A model generated the notes under the pieces. The model was not told the origin of the DNA. It saw only the letters and a program-made list of their open reading frames with translations, and searched no databases. Source: Archivesica marissinica (lineage: Eukaryota; Mollusca; Bivalvia; Venerida; Vesicomyidae). From it: a DNA stretch of 64,000 bases. The stretch is from NCBI GenBank assembly GCA_014843695.1, contig CM026387.1, forward strand, positions 73,133,749 to 73,197,748. Direction: 5' to 3'. This document shows positions 33,727 to 45,764 of the stretch, piece after piece. Within the stretch, counting starts at the first letter, position 1, and every line of letters begins with the position of its first letter. A program made the position numbers and the translations under genes.

Positions 33727-34605
33727 AGGTAAGATCCATGCACATAGACCCACATACGGCTGTTTGAAGGTAAGATCCATGTACATAGACCCACATACGG
33801 CTGTTTGAAGGTAAGCTCCATGCACATAGACCCACATACGGCTGTTTGAAGGTAAGCTCCATGCACATAGACCCACATACGGCTGTTTGAAGGTAAGATC
33901 CATGCACATAGACCCACATACGGTCATTTGAAGGTAAGATCCATGCACATAGACCCACATACGGCAGTTTGAAGGTAAGCTCCATGCACATAGACCCACA
34001 TACGGCTGTTTGAAGGTAAGCTCCATGCACATAGACCCACATACGGCTGTTTGAAGGTAAGCTCCATGCACATAGACCCACATACGGCTGTTTGAAGGTA
34101 AGCTCCATGCACATAGACCCACATACGGCAGTTTGAAGGTAAGATCCATGCACATAGACCCACATACGGCAGTTTGAAGGTAAGATCCATACACATAGAC
34201 CCACATACGGCAGTTTGAAGGTAAGATCCATGCACATAGACCCACATACGGCTGTTTGAAGGTAAGATCCATGCACATAGACCCACATACGGCTGTTTGA
34301 AGGTAAGCTCCATGCACATAGACCCACATACGGCAGTTTGAAGGTAAGATCCATGCACATAGACCCACATACGGCAGTTTGAAGGTAAGATCCATACACA
34401 TAGACCCACATACGGCAGTTTGAAGGTAAGATCCATGCACATAGACCCACATACGGCTGTTTGAAGGTAAGATCCATGCACATAGACCCACATACGGCAG
34501 TTTGAAGGTAAGATCCATGCACATAGACCCACATACGGCTGTTTGAAGGTAAGATCCATACACATAGACCCACATACGGTCATTTGAAGTTGATCTCCAC
34601 ACAAA
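33697..34605 (+). repeat. 41-bp minisatellite overlapping the end of MAP2K7
   Basis: About 22 units of CACATAGACCCACATACGGC plus TGTTTGAAGGTAAGATCCATG. Every unit has GAAG|GTAAG. The first unit is the end of MAP2K7 exon 12, including its TGA. Degenerate units continue to about 34710. The long minus-strand ORFs (GLCAWILPSN and similar) are artefacts of this array. Confidence 0.95.
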
Positions 34606-34710
34606 TAAACCCACATACGTATCAGTACACATAGACCCACATACGGTCATTTGAAGGTGATCTCCACACAAATAAACCCACATGCGTGTCAGTAAACAGA
34701 GACCCACATA

Positions 34711-35157
34711 GTTGATAAAAAAATGAGCTAATACGTTCTTTACCCGAAATCCAAGATGGCCACATGGATTATTGTGAGCTATTAGTGTTGTGGGCCATCC
34801 CAAGTGACTATGTCTACCATTTGTGTTTTTGATATCCCAAGATGGGTCCTAAAGCAGCCATGTTGAAAATCTATTTTCGGTTTCATCTTCAGAACTGCTG
34901 TGTCAATTTTGATGAAGTTTGGTGCAGAGCATCGCAGGATCTAGTAGATAAAATATAGATAAAACAGTTTCTTATCCGAAATCAAAGATGGCCGCCATGT
35001 CAATTTTGATGAAACTTGGCATGGGACAACCAATTGATCAACAATAGGTAAATTAGTGTTAATGCGAAATCCATGATGGCCATCTTGTAAATCTATTTTT
35101 GACTTTAACCGAATGATATTAGGTTGTTTATTATTAGACTGTGTTCTTCCATTGCAG
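34711..35157 (+). other. non-array spacer upstream of the candidate 3' exon
   Basis: It contains short imperfect repeats of AAATCCAAGATGGCC and TTTGATGAAGTTTGG type. No exon is recognised. It ends with the acceptor at 35144-35157. Confidence 0.5.
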
Positions 35158-35249
35158 GAAAAGGATATTGTTACCTCGGGCAAGAATCTCATTTGTTTTG
35201 CGCAGTATGCAGCTGGTCTCCATAACTACTGTAAAACTATGTGATCATG
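35158..35249 (+). other. candidate MAP2K7 exon 13 (3' UTR or alternative C terminus), start
   Basis: A good acceptor, TTCTTCCATTGCAG, ends at 35157. The sequence after it (GAAAAGGATATTGTTACC) is non-repetitive and open for about 28 codons in one frame until TGA near 35243. It then enters the GATCATGTGA arrays. It is linked to exon 12 only by splice-site logic; transcript data are not available to me. Confidence 0.45.
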
Positions 35250-35765
35250 TGATGGATTGAGATCATGTGACCTGTTGAAATCGTGTCATTGGTATTGATC
35301 TGTGTGTGATCATGTGATGGATTGAGATCATGTGACCTGTTGAAATCGTGTCATTGGTATTGATCTGTGTGTGATCATGTGATGGATTGAGATCATGTGA
35401 CCTGTTGAAATCGTGTCATTGGTATTGATCTGTGTGTGATCATGTGATGGATTGAGATCATGTGACCTGTTGAAATCGTGTCATTGGTATTGATCTGTGT
35501 GTGATCATGTGATGGATTGAGATCATGTGACCTGTTGAAATCGTGTCATTGGTATTGATCTGTGTGTGATCATGTGATGGATTGAGATCATGTGACCTGT
35601 TGAAATCGTGTCATTGGTATTGATCTGTGTGTGATCATGTGATGGATTGAGATCATGTGACCTGTTGAAATCGTGTCATTGGTATTGATCTGTGTGTGAT
35701 CATGTGATGGATTGAGATCATGTGACCTGTTGAAATCGTGTCCATTGGTATTGATCTGTGTGAGA
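35249..35765 (+). repeat. 65-bp minisatellite (GATCATGTGA-rich)
   Basis: Eight units of GATCATGTGATGGATTGAGA plus TCATGTGACCTGTTGAAATC and a TGTGTCATTGG tail. Confidence 0.93.
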
Positions 35766-35839
35766 TCATGTGACTAGGTTGATATCATGTGACTTGTTGT
35801 GATTAGATTGAGATTGCAGAACTTGAAGGAATAGGCTAG

Positions 35840-36935
35840 TGTGATTGAGATCATGTTATTTGAAGGAATGAGTTTATGTGATTAAGATCATGTTATTTGA
35901 AGGAATGGGTTTATGTGATTAAGATCATGTTATTTGAAGGAATGGGTTTATGTGATTAAGATCATGTTATTTGAAGGAATGGGTTTATGTGATTAAGATC
36001 ATGTTATTTGAAGGAATGGGTTTATGTGATTAAGATCATGTTATTTGAAGGAATGGGTTTATGTGATTAAGATCATGTTATTTGAAGGAATGGGTTTATG
36101 TGATTAAGATCATGTTATTTGAAGGAATGGGTTTATGTGATTAAGATCATGTTATTTGAAGGAATGGGTTTATGTGATTAAGATCACGTTATTTGAAGGA
36201 ATGGGTTTGTGTGATTAAGATCACGTTATTTGAAGAAATGGGTTTGTGTGATTAAGATCATGTTATTTGAAGAAATGGGTTTGTGCGATTAAGATCATGT
36301 TATTTGAAGGAATGGGTTTGTGCGATTAAGATCATGTTATTTGAAGGAATGGGTTTGTGTGATTAAGATCATGTTATTTGAAGGAATGGGTTTATGTGAT
36401 TGAGATCACGCTATTTGAAGGAATGGACTTATGTGATTGAGATCACGTTATTTGAAGGAATGGGTTTATGTGATTGAGATCACGTTATTTGAAGGAATGG
36501 GTTTGTGTGATTAAGATCATGTTATTTGAAGGAATGGGTTTATGTGATTAAGATCATGCTATTTGAAGGAATGGGTTTATGTGATTGAGATCACGTTATT
36601 TGAAGGAATGGGTTTGTGTGATTAAGATCACGTTATTTGAAGAAATGGGTTTGTGCGATTAAGATCATGTTATTTGAAGGAATGGGTTTATGTGATTAAG
36701 ATCATGTTATTTGAAGGAATGGGTTTATGTGATTAAGATCATGTTATTTGAAGGAATGGGTTTATGTGATTAAGATCATGTTATTTGAAGGAATGGGTTT
36801 ATGTGATTAAGATCATGCTATTTGAAGGAATGGGTTTGTGTGATTAAGATCATGTTATTTGAAGGAATGGGTTTATGTGATTAAGATCATGTTATTTGAA
36901 GAATGGGTTTATGTGATTGAAATAATGTGATTTTA
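35840..36935 (+). repeat. 37-bp minisatellite (AAGATCATGTTATTTGAAGG)
   Basis: About 29 units, with T/C variants (CATGTT, CACGTT, CATGCT) in clusters. Confidence 0.93.
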
Positions 36936-37404
36936 AGGAATATGCTTCAGTTATTGAGATCATGTAATTTGAAGGAAAGGCTTATGGGATTAATATCACG
37001 TAATTGGAGGAATATTAGTGTGCGATTGAGGTCTTGTAATTTGAAGGAATAGGTTGCGTTACTGAGATCATAAGATTTGAAGGAATAGGTTTGTGCGAAA
37101 AGATGAAGTAATTTGACTGCACATTTACACCTGATAGGATCCCACGATTTGCCGAGATATGCTTGTTGAGATCGTGATAGTGTGATTATGAAGTAATCTA
37201 TAAAATAATATAATCATCCTGCTCATTTGTAGCGTGCATACTAGGCCTCCAATCTTATACGGGTTTGAAGGTCCGGACGTCTGTGTAAAGCTCATTAGGT
37301 TCATTGAGCTTGTGATGATGTGACTTGAAAGGAGTTTGGTTCGGTCATGTGCTATGATGCGATTCCGCTTGCATTGTCATGTGATTCTGATTCATGATGT
37401 CTAT

Positions 37405-37835
37405 GTGATTTGGAGGGTTGGGTTTTTGCATAGAGATCGTGTGATTTGGAGTGTTGGGTTTTTGCATAGAGATCATGTGATTTGGAGCGTTGGGTTTTTG
37501 CATAGAGATCATGTGATTTGGAGCGTTGGGTTTTTGCATAGAGATCATGTGATATGGAGCGTTGGGTTTTTGCATAGAGATCATGTGATTTGGAGCGTTG
37601 GGTTTTTGCATAGAGATCATGTGATTTGGAGCGTTGGGTTTTTGCATAGAGATCATGTGATTTGGAGCGTTGGGTTTTTGCATAGAGATCATGTGATTTG
37701 GAGCGTTGGGTTTTTGCATAGAGATCATGTGATTTGGAGGGTTGGGTTTTTGCATAGAGATCATGTGATATGGAGCGTTGGGTTTTTGCATAGAGATCAT
37801 GTGATTTGGAGCGTTGGGTTTTTGCATGGAGACTA
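37405..37835 (+). repeat. 36-bp minisatellite (GAGATCATGTGATTTGGAGC)
   Basis: About 12 units, very uniform. ORFs on both strands (IWSVGFLHRD and NAPNHMISMQ repeats) are by-products of the 36-bp period. Confidence 0.93.
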
Positions 37836-38139
37836 AGTGACTGGTGTAGTTCTTAAAACAGATTTTGAGGGTAGATCAGGAAATACATTGGTAGACTGTT
37901 AATATTGTAAGATTATGCGATGGAAGTGATTTGCAATTTGGCTTCATATGTGTGCGCACATCACGAAAAACTGGTTTGTCAACGAAGCATAGTTTAAATT
38001 AATTATTGTTCATGTATTGTAAACATTTCACTGAAACCTTACGATTGGAACTGGTCACAAAGTTCACATAAAATCAAAAGAAGTTAAGAAGAGTCTGTAA
38101 ATATTTGTGTGACAATATTAAAATATTAAAGCGACAATT

Positions 38140-38371
38140 GTGGAAGTCGTGATAGCGCAGTGGATGCGAGTTCGCTTCAGGTGCGAAAGGTCCGGAGTTC
38201 GAGCCCCGCTCGAGCCGTTACGATTGTTTCCTTAGGCAAGGCATTTAAATTCCATGTTGCCTCTTCTCTCTCCCTCGTGGCGATAGATTCCATCAGGAAT
38301 GAGGTCTCGAGAGTGATTAATATAAGTTGAAAGAACTTGTTTTGCAATCGAGCTAAAATAAATTTGTATAA
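38140..38371 (+). repeat. tRNA-derived SINE (GATAGCGCAGTGGATGCG type)
   Basis: This is a near-complete plus-strand copy, with head GTCGTGATAGCGCAGTGG, B box GAGTTCGAGCCCCGC, and 3' end AATCGAGCTAAAATAAA. Confidence 0.85.
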
Positions 38372-38548
38372 ACTAAAGCGACAATACATCTGGAAAAAGA
38401 AAACAAAATGCATGTAATGTATGAATAACATAGCTTCCACAAATTCTTTCCGAAATAATTCGAACACTTCACCTTCAACAAACTGTCAAAATGTGAAAGA
38501 ATTAATTCATATAATGGTCAGCCACGCTCCTGAATTGATGTTTGATTT

Positions 38549-38609
38549 TACGTTTATTTATCGTCGCTACCGGTTGCCCATATGAGCGACTCCTCCTGAA
38601 GAGATTAGG
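38549..38609 (-). repeat. Thr-like SINE, 3' fragment
   Basis: ACGTTTATTTATCGTCGCTA plus CCGGTTGCCCATATGAGCG is the reverse complement of the 3' end of the 7817-8103 SINE. Confidence 0.75.
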
Positions 38610-38727
38610 TTTTGGTTTAAACATATTTATTCCACTATATACATTCACAAAACAATACATGTACACAAAATCAAAGAAGTCGGTATATAGGAAAGGATTC
38701 AAATATGTTGATAGAAGGGATGGGATC

Positions 38728-39247
38728 TCTGTGGCCTAGTGGTTATGGTCACTGACTTCAAATCGCTTGCCCCGCATCTCTGTTTGTTTGGATCCCACTG
38801 GAGATGTCAAATTCTTTCAACTAGCTTGCAAAAGGTTGGTGGTTCTACTCGGGTGAGGAAGCTTTCCAGCTGGCTTGCAAAAGGTTGGTGGTTCTACTCG
38901 GGTGAGGAAGCTTTCCAGCTGGCTTGCAAAAGGTTGGTGGTTCTACTTGGGTGAGGAAGCTCGCCAACTGGCTTGCAAAAGGTTGGTGGTTCTACTCGGG
39001 TGAGGAAGCTCTCCAACTGGCTTGCAAAAGGTTGGTGGTTCTACTTGGGTGAGGAAGCTCGCCAACTGGCTTGCAAAAGGTTGGTGGTTCTACTCGGGTG
39101 AGGAAGCTCTCCAACTGGCTTGCAAAGGGTTGGTGGTTCTACTCGGGTGCCCGTACATGCCTGAAGCACTCAGTTGGTTCTTCCTCCACCAATAATAGCT
39201 GCAGCGTCGCCATAAGACAAACTGGTGGTGCGATTTTAAACCGCTTT
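38728..39247 (+). repeat. SINE with its middle expanded into a 49-bp array
   Basis: The head GGCCTAGTGGTTATGGTCAC and tail CCAATAATAGCTGCAGCGTC belong to the family at 44054-44312. The middle segment GCTTGCAAAAGGTTGGTGGT plus TCTACTCGGGTGAGGAAG is repeated about 6-7 times at 38816-39145. Confidence 0.9.
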
Positions 39248-39415
39248 ATGATCTAAACCTTATTTTGACAGTAAAGTGTTAAGAAGATCGTTTTAGAGAT
39301 AGAAGTTAAAAAATCAATTGTCCACTATTATCTATGTCATTATTATATTGTATGAACATGTCATCAAAATACCCTCTATATCTGTGTGAAAATACTCCCC
39401 CCCCCCCCCCCCCCC

Positions 39416-41072
39416 CGAGCACCGTATATACTCGGCCATAAGTCAACCTTTTTTGGCTTATAAAAAGTACTTTAAAATGATCCATCGACTTGACACACAA
39501 AAAATATAGTTTTTAAATAAATAAATTTTTATTTTTGAAAACACCATATCTTGACTATTTGTTGATCGCAACTGTTTTGAGAGATTTTAAGGAACACAAA
39601 TTTTCAGAAAAAGGCATATTTATGATAGTTAGTGTATATAAAATACATGTTTTCTAGCTGTCAAAGTACCACCTCGACTTATGAATTAGTGTATATAAAG
39701 TACATGTTTTCTAGCTGTCAAAGTACCACCTCGACTTATGAATTAGTGTATATAAAGTGCATGTTTTCTAGCTGTCAAAGTACCACCTCAACTACTGAAT
39801 TAGTGTATATAAAATACTAGGGCTTCGAAAATTACCGGTTTGTCGGTTTTCGACCGATTTTTATCATTTCAGACCGATTCTAACAGTCAAAATACCTTTA
39901 AAAATCGGTCCAAAATATTGTTGAAAAAAGTCAAGAAATCGGTCTATAACGAACCTAATTTGGTAAGTATAATCCGTTGAAACATTTCACACGTTTCCAA
40001 TTTACGACCGAACTGGATAATTGCCACCTGAGGCCACATGTCTCCATGGTGATCAGGCGATCAATGCATGTCATGTCAATTACATGATATTAGTGCGGTA
40101 ATCGTTTGATGTTTAAAGCAAAACTACCGACATTTGTTAGTTTCTTTGAAGTGGACTGAATGATTGACAGTCGATTATTTTAGAATTTTATAAAGAATTT
40201 GTTTTTAAAATGTTTGCATTAAATTAAAGAAGTGTGCTAGGATTAATTTGCAATTAAATAATAATTAATATTTTAAATAGAAATCGGAAAATCCGTTATG
40301 ACTCGGAATGTACTCAAAATATACGACGGGTATATAATGTTTAGTATTTTTATTGTACAGCGCCCTTCAATTCAATATTGAAATGGCACAATGCAGTATA
40401 TCTGTGATGTTTAAAGAGTCAAATGCAGTTGATATAATATAGTTTGACGGGACCGAGTTCGATTTGGGCCGAGTTCACCCGCTTCCACCGGTGATACAGG
40501 TGACTAGATAAAATTTACCTCTATCAAAATGTCCTACCATTCATTTATTTTTAAATGCCGTACACTTAAAACTATTATTAGACAAAAGGAAAATTTACCA
40601 GACCTATAGTAACGGGTAAAGTACAGTTTGTCCTGAACATACATGCGATTTTTAAATATAATTGACTGGTGACAGCATGGAAATAAAGCAAAAAAAGCAA
40701 ATTGGAATTACGATTTTATGGGGGGGGGGGGTGCAAAAATATTGGCAGGACATGATGGGGGGGGGGGGTACTGACTCGATTTCGGCCCGGACCGATTTGG
40801 TTTTGAAAATTTTCGAAGCCCTGTAAAATACATGTTTTCTAGCTGTCAAAGTACCACCTCGACTTATGAATTAGTGTATATAAAATACATGTTTTCTAGC
40901 TGTCAAAGTACCACCTCAACTACTGAATTAGTGTATATAAAATACATGTTTTCTAGCTGTCAAAGTACCACCTCAACTACTGAATTAGTGTATATAAAAT
41001 ACATGTTTACTAGCTGTCAAAGTACCACCTCAACTTAAGGTTGACTTATGTGCGAGCATATACGATATAAAT
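39416..41072. mobile_element. MITE with internal 57-bp array, split by a nested hAT-like element
   Basis: The outer ends CCGTATATACTCGGCCATAA plus GTCAACCTT and AAGGTTGACTTATGTGCGAG plus CATATACGATA are imperfect inverted repeats. Inside, a 57-bp unit (TAGTGTATATAAAATACATG plus TTTTCTAGCTGTCAAAGTACC) repeats at 39629-39817 and 40824-41036. A run of 23 or so C lies just left at 39394-39416. Confidence 0.8.
39818..40823. mobile_element. hAT-like non-autonomous element inside a minisatellite
   Basis: The ends TAGGGCTTCGAAAAT and ATTTTCGAAGCCCTG are inverted. TAAAATAC flanks both sides (39810-39817 and 40824-40831), an 8-bp duplication of minisatellite sequence. There is no transposase ORF. The interior holds ACCGATTTT / AAAATCGGTC words and G-runs near 40720 and 40757. 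Confidence 0.9.
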
Positions 41073-41229
41073 AGGTAGAAGAGAGGGAGACTCTCCCATT
41101 TGCCATCTAGCTTGAACCCTCGTTCGCATCAGTCCTGTACACATCACCTGTGAATAGTGTTCAATTCTAAGGCTTAATTGTATTGTATAGGACATATAAT
41201 ATTGAGAGTGGGAGGTTAATATGGGATGG

Positions 41230-41640
41230 GTGTGTCTGTGGTTAAAGTCGTGAACTGAGCATCACTTGCACATGATCACTGCGAGTTCAATGCCTACTTG
41301 CGGAGAGGGGTCCCTCTGTTGCAGAGCGGTTTTGGCCGTTGAATTAAAATCACTTTGAATCCTACTGGAGATGTCGAATTATTTCATATGCGGAAGATAT
41401 CCAGCTGGATTGCAGAAGGATGATGGTTATACCCGGTGCCCACCCGTGCCTGAAATACTGACCAAAGGTCCATATGACCTAAACTGTTTGTGCGACGTTA
41501 AACCCTATAAACAAACAAACATCAATACCCTGAATTGAGGAAAACTATCCATCTGGTCTGCAAAAGTTCAACGGTTCTACCCGGATGCCTGCCTGTGCCC
41601 AGCACAATACTATTTAGGACAAACCCAGGATCTTGCCCAC
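41230..41640 (+). repeat. decayed SINE copies (GTGGTTCTAC family)
   Basis: Segments match the 44054-44312 family: GGAGATGTCGAATTATTTCA, CCAGCTGGATTGCAGAAGG and GACCTAAACTGTTTGTGCGA. A second partial copy (AACTATCCATCTGGTCTGCA) runs to the array start. Confidence 0.65.
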
Positions 41641-43035
41641 ATGTGTATTATTACACTCGTCTATCTCATCACACTTGTCTATCTGGTCACACTTGTCTAT
41701 CTTGTCACACTCGTCTATCTTGTCACACTCGTCTATCTTGTCACACTCGTCTATCTTGTCTATCTTGTCACACTCGTCTATCTTGTCACACTCGTCTATC
41801 TTGTCACACTTGTCTATCTTGTCACACTCGTCTATCTTGTCACACTCGTCTATCTTGTCACACTCGTCTATCTTGTCACACTTGTCTATCTCATCACACA
41901 CGTCTATCTCATCACACTCGTCTATCTCATCACACACGTCTATCTCATCACACTCGTCTATCTCATCACACACGTCTATCTCATCACACTCGTCTATCTC
42001 ATCACACTCGTCTATCTCCTCACACACGTCTATCTCACACTCGTCTATCTCATCACACACGTCTATCTTGTCACACTTGTCTATCTCATCACACACGTCT
42101 ATCTCATCACACTCGTCTATCTCATCACACTCATCTATCTCATCACACACGTCTATCTCATCACACACGTCTATCTCATCACACTCGTCTATCTCATCAC
42201 ACACGTCTATCTTGTCACACTCGTCTATCTCATTACACACGTCTATCTTGTCACACTCGTCTATCTCATCACACACGTCTATCTCATCACACACGTCTAT
42301 CTCATCACACTCGTCTATCTTGTCACACTCGTCTATCTCATCACACACGTCTATCTCATCACACACGTCTATCTTGTCACACTCGTCTATCTCATCACAC
42401 ACGTCTATCTCATCACACTCGTCTATCTTGTCACACTCGTCTATCTCATCACACACGTCTATCTTGTCACACACGTCTATCTTGTCACACTTGTCTATCT
42501 CATCACACACGTCTATCTTGTCACACTCGTCTATCTTGTCACACTCTTCTATCTCATCACACACGTCTATCTTGTCACACACGTCTATCTTGTCACACTT
42601 GTCTATCTCATCACACTCGTCTATCTCATTACACATGTCTATCTCATCACACCCGTCTATCTCATCACACACGTCTATCTCATCACACTCGTCTATCTCA
42701 TCACACACGTCTATATTGTCACACTCGTCTATCTCATCACACACGTCTATCTCATCACACTCGTCTATCTTGTCACACTTGTCTATCTCATCACACACAT
42801 CTATCTTGTCACACTCGTCTATCTCATCACACACGTCTATCTTGTCACACTCGTCTATCTCATCACACACGTCTATCTTGTCACACACGTCTATCTCATC
42901 ACACACGTCTATCTTGTCACACACGTCTATCTTGTCACACTTGTCTATCTCATCACACATGTCTATCTTGTCACACTTGTCTATCTCATCACACTCGTCT
43001 ATCTTGTCACACTCGTCTATCTTGTCACATTCGTG
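41641..43035 (+). repeat. 18-bp minisatellite (CTATCTCATCACACTCGT)
   Basis: About 77 units. Two positions vary: TCA/TTG in the fifth to seventh bases of CTATCTCATC, and CTC/CAC/CTT before GT. As 18 is divisible by 3, five long ORFs (CDEIDE, LSHHTR, SSISSH and others) cover it; none is a gene. Confidence 0.95.
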
Positions 43036-43264
43036 AAGGTATATATGTATAAATTTTGCGTGTGAAAGAACAACTATTTAGTCATATGTGTTTACATTTT
43101 GTACTCGGCTGTTTTTGGTCATCGCTGGATGATTTGCTGGTGTCTCGTCTGTGTGTCCAGCTTTTCCCAAAGATTATGTGAATGAGAGACATTGGTCAGA
43201 TACTGTCCTCTGAGCCCTCTGAGTAACCTGTAAGGAGGTCTTTTGAATTGGTTTCCTCTGTCTT

Positions 43265-43497
43265 AACCCTTTGCACTCTAGCGGCAGATAAAATCACCTT
43301 TGCAAACAGCATAGAGCCAGATCAGACGGCACAGAACGTGCCGTCTGATCAGGCTCTGTGCTGTTTGCTATTTGGATAGTGGAGCTAAAACACTTGGCTG
43401 AATAGCAAACAACATAGCTTCTGATAACGCCGCGTCTGATCTGGATCTATGTTGTTTGCCAATGTGATTTTATTTACTCAGCAGGCAAACGGTTAAT
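43265..43497. mobile_element. hairpin MITE bounded by TTAACC
   Basis: The ends TTAACCCTTTGCACTCTAGC and GGCAAACGGTTAA are inverted. The inner stem words GCAAACAGCATAGAGCCAG and CTGATCTGGATCTATGTTG are shared with 6469-6716. Confidence 0.8.
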
Positions 43498-44053
43498 TAT
43501 TGTTTACTTTGCACAACTTGCCATCAATTTTCATTTGTTTTCATATCTTATGATTATTAAAATATTAAATATCTACGGATTTCCTGCAGTATGTCTAATG
43601 TATACTTTATTCTAATAAAATTGTATCAATTAGTTAACATGATTTTAATAAAATTACATTTATTGTGTACCGCAACAATTTGGTTAGAGAACAACAGTAA
43701 AAACAAAGGATTCCAACTAAAAGTACCAAACTTTATCTGCCAAGGGAGGTAATAGAAAAGCCAGCAATGTTTTACCTTATTTACTTACCTCCAAAGTACT
43801 GTAGATCATGTTTAATATGATGTTTGTTTTAGTATTGTTTGCCAGGGTTGTAATATTTTTGTTTTAAAATAAACAAATTTGCCTAATTCCATCATGCCAA
43901 AATATGGAAGAAAATGTCCGTAATATTTATTTTAAGTAAGCACAGTGGATAAAGCCCCATACTCCATATATACGCCGTACAATACATCACTTCCCACATT
44001 TAGCCACTGTTATCTATCCACATAGATATTGATTAAGTAGGACAGTGTGCCTA
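43498..44053. other. intergenic dispersed repeat
   Basis: About 43600-43765 is shared (inverted) with 31735-31900. I see no gene. Confidence 0.5.
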
Positions 44054-44312
44054 TGGGGGCTCCTTGATCGAGCGGTTACGGATCATTGACTTCAAATCAC
44101 TTATCCTTCACCGCTGTAGGTTCGAATCCCACTGGGGGTGTCTATTTTTTCATGTGACGATGCTATTCAGCGGGCACGCGATACGTTGGTGGTTCTACCT
44201 CCGTGTCCGTCCATGCTTGCTATACCGAGTGGCATACGGGTCTTCTTCCACCAATAAAAGCTGTGGAGTCGCCATATGACCTAAGCTGTTGGTGCAACAT
44301 TCAGCCCCCCTA
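44054..44312 (+). repeat. SINE, unexpanded reference copy of the expanding family
   Basis: The head is GATCGAGCGGTTACGGATCA with B box TAGGTTCGAATCCC. The middle is GGTGGTTCTACCTCCGTG, and the 3' part CCACCAATAAAAGCTGTGGA plus GTCGCCATATGACC. It is the single-copy version of what is arrayed at 29085, 38816, 45960 and 57197. Confidence 0.8.
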
Positions 44313-44390
44313 AAAAAAAAAGGTGTGCATATCATTAATCAGCTCTATGGAAGTATGGAGGTAAAATCAGTATTTGGCCTCTGTTGCGGT

Positions 44391-44632
44391 GTCCGCCTTC
44401 GTGGTTAAGGTCGCTGACCTGTATATACTAACCACTGTAACCTATATCAGCACTGATGGTCACGGGTTTGAGCACCACTCGGACTGTGTCTCTTTATGTT
44501 AAAAAGTTTGCAGTTTCTGACGGAGGTTGGTGCACCAAGTACTGGTTAACCGCCGGAGCCTGCCCAGGAAAGTTGTTGTTAGGTAAACTACCCGTCGCTC
44601 AAACGGTAGCGACGTTAAATAAACTTGAATAT
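44391..44632 (+). repeat. tRNA-derived SINE (GGTCACGGGTTTGAGC type)
   Basis: It is related to 22700-23152, with CTGACGGAGGTTGGTGCACC and ending AGCGACGTTAAATAAAC. Confidence 0.75.
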
Positions 44633-44737
44633 AAATAAAATTCTGTTTTAGAGTAATGGGTTGATAAATTGCTTCTAGTTTTACAGAAAAGATGAAAGTC
44701 TTAGGAGATATTTTTGTAGTGATACTCTTGTATATGT

Positions 44738-45480
44738 ACCATTGTCAATTTCAACATACACCATTGTCAATTTCAACATACACCATTGTCAATTTCAACA
44801 TACACCATTGTCAATTTCAACATACACCATTGTCAATTTCAACATACACCATTGTCAATTTCAACATACACCATTGTCAATTCAATACACCATTGTCAAT
44901 TTCAACATACACCATTGTCAATTTCAACATACACCATTGTCAATTTCAACATACACCATTGTCAATTTCATCATTACACCATTTGTCACACATTTCTACA
45001 TACACCATTTGTCACACATTTTTCACATTACACCATATGTCACACATTACACCATTTTTCACATTACACCATATGTCACACATTACACCATTTTTCATCA
45101 TTACACCATTTGTCACACATTTCAACATACACCATTTGTCACACATTTCATTATACACCATTTTTCACATTACACCATATGTCACACATTACACCATTTG
45201 TCACACATTACACCATTTTTCACATTACACCATATGTCACACATTACACCATATGTCACACATTACACCATATGTCACACATTACACCATATGTCACACA
45301 TTACACCATATGTCATACATTTTTCACATCACACCATGTCACACATTTGTCATTGCCATGTCACTCATGTTGTCACATTACACCATTTGTCACATTACAC
45401 CATTTGTCACATTACACCATTTATCACACATTTTTCACGTTACACCACTTGTCACATTACACCACTTGTCACACTATTTC
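44738..45480 (+). repeat. 22-bp and related minisatellite (ACCATTGTCAATTTCAACAT)
   Basis: About ten regular 22-bp units run to about 44965. A degenerate series of ACACCATATGTCACACATT units of mixed length follows to 45480. Three overlapping ORFs are artefacts. Confidence 0.9.
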
Positions 45481-45764
45481 ATGTTACTGTTTTCTCTGCA
45501 TTATGACTGTTATTGATTGAAATAAAATCAAAAATGATGTTATGTTTGTACATTATTATGGCCCCAAAAAACAACCTGTTTACGACGGTTTCACAACCGA
45601 CCCTGAATTAAAAAAAATATATTCTCAATTTTTCTGTGCCCAAGAATATATCGGGTAATATAAAAATCAAACAAAAAATTCCCGACCGACCGACCCTAGT
45701 GTTTTCTTTCATGTGAATCAGTAAACACAGGTAGTTTTGTTTTTTGGCCTTAGTTCGAGGGTGT

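Noticed and set aside
33586..34803. Long minus-strand ORFs (up to 405 codons)
   Set aside because: They follow the 41-bp array, which cycles three frames without stops on the minus strand, and lie opposite the MAP2K7 terminal exon.
38177..38467. 96-codon minus-strand ORF also resembled at 31296-31601
   Set aside because: Both are translations of the same SINE family read from its 3' end.
39394..39417. Poly-C tract as a functional G-quadruplex or i-motif
   Set aside because: A homopolymer of about 23 C next to a MITE is common microsatellite noise, and its length is often unreliable in assemblies.
41614..43065. Several overlapping ORFs of 448-505 codons
   Set aside because: They are read-throughs of an 18-bp tandem repeat in five frames on both strands, with no unique sequence or splice signals. 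A period divisible by 3 makes this automatic.
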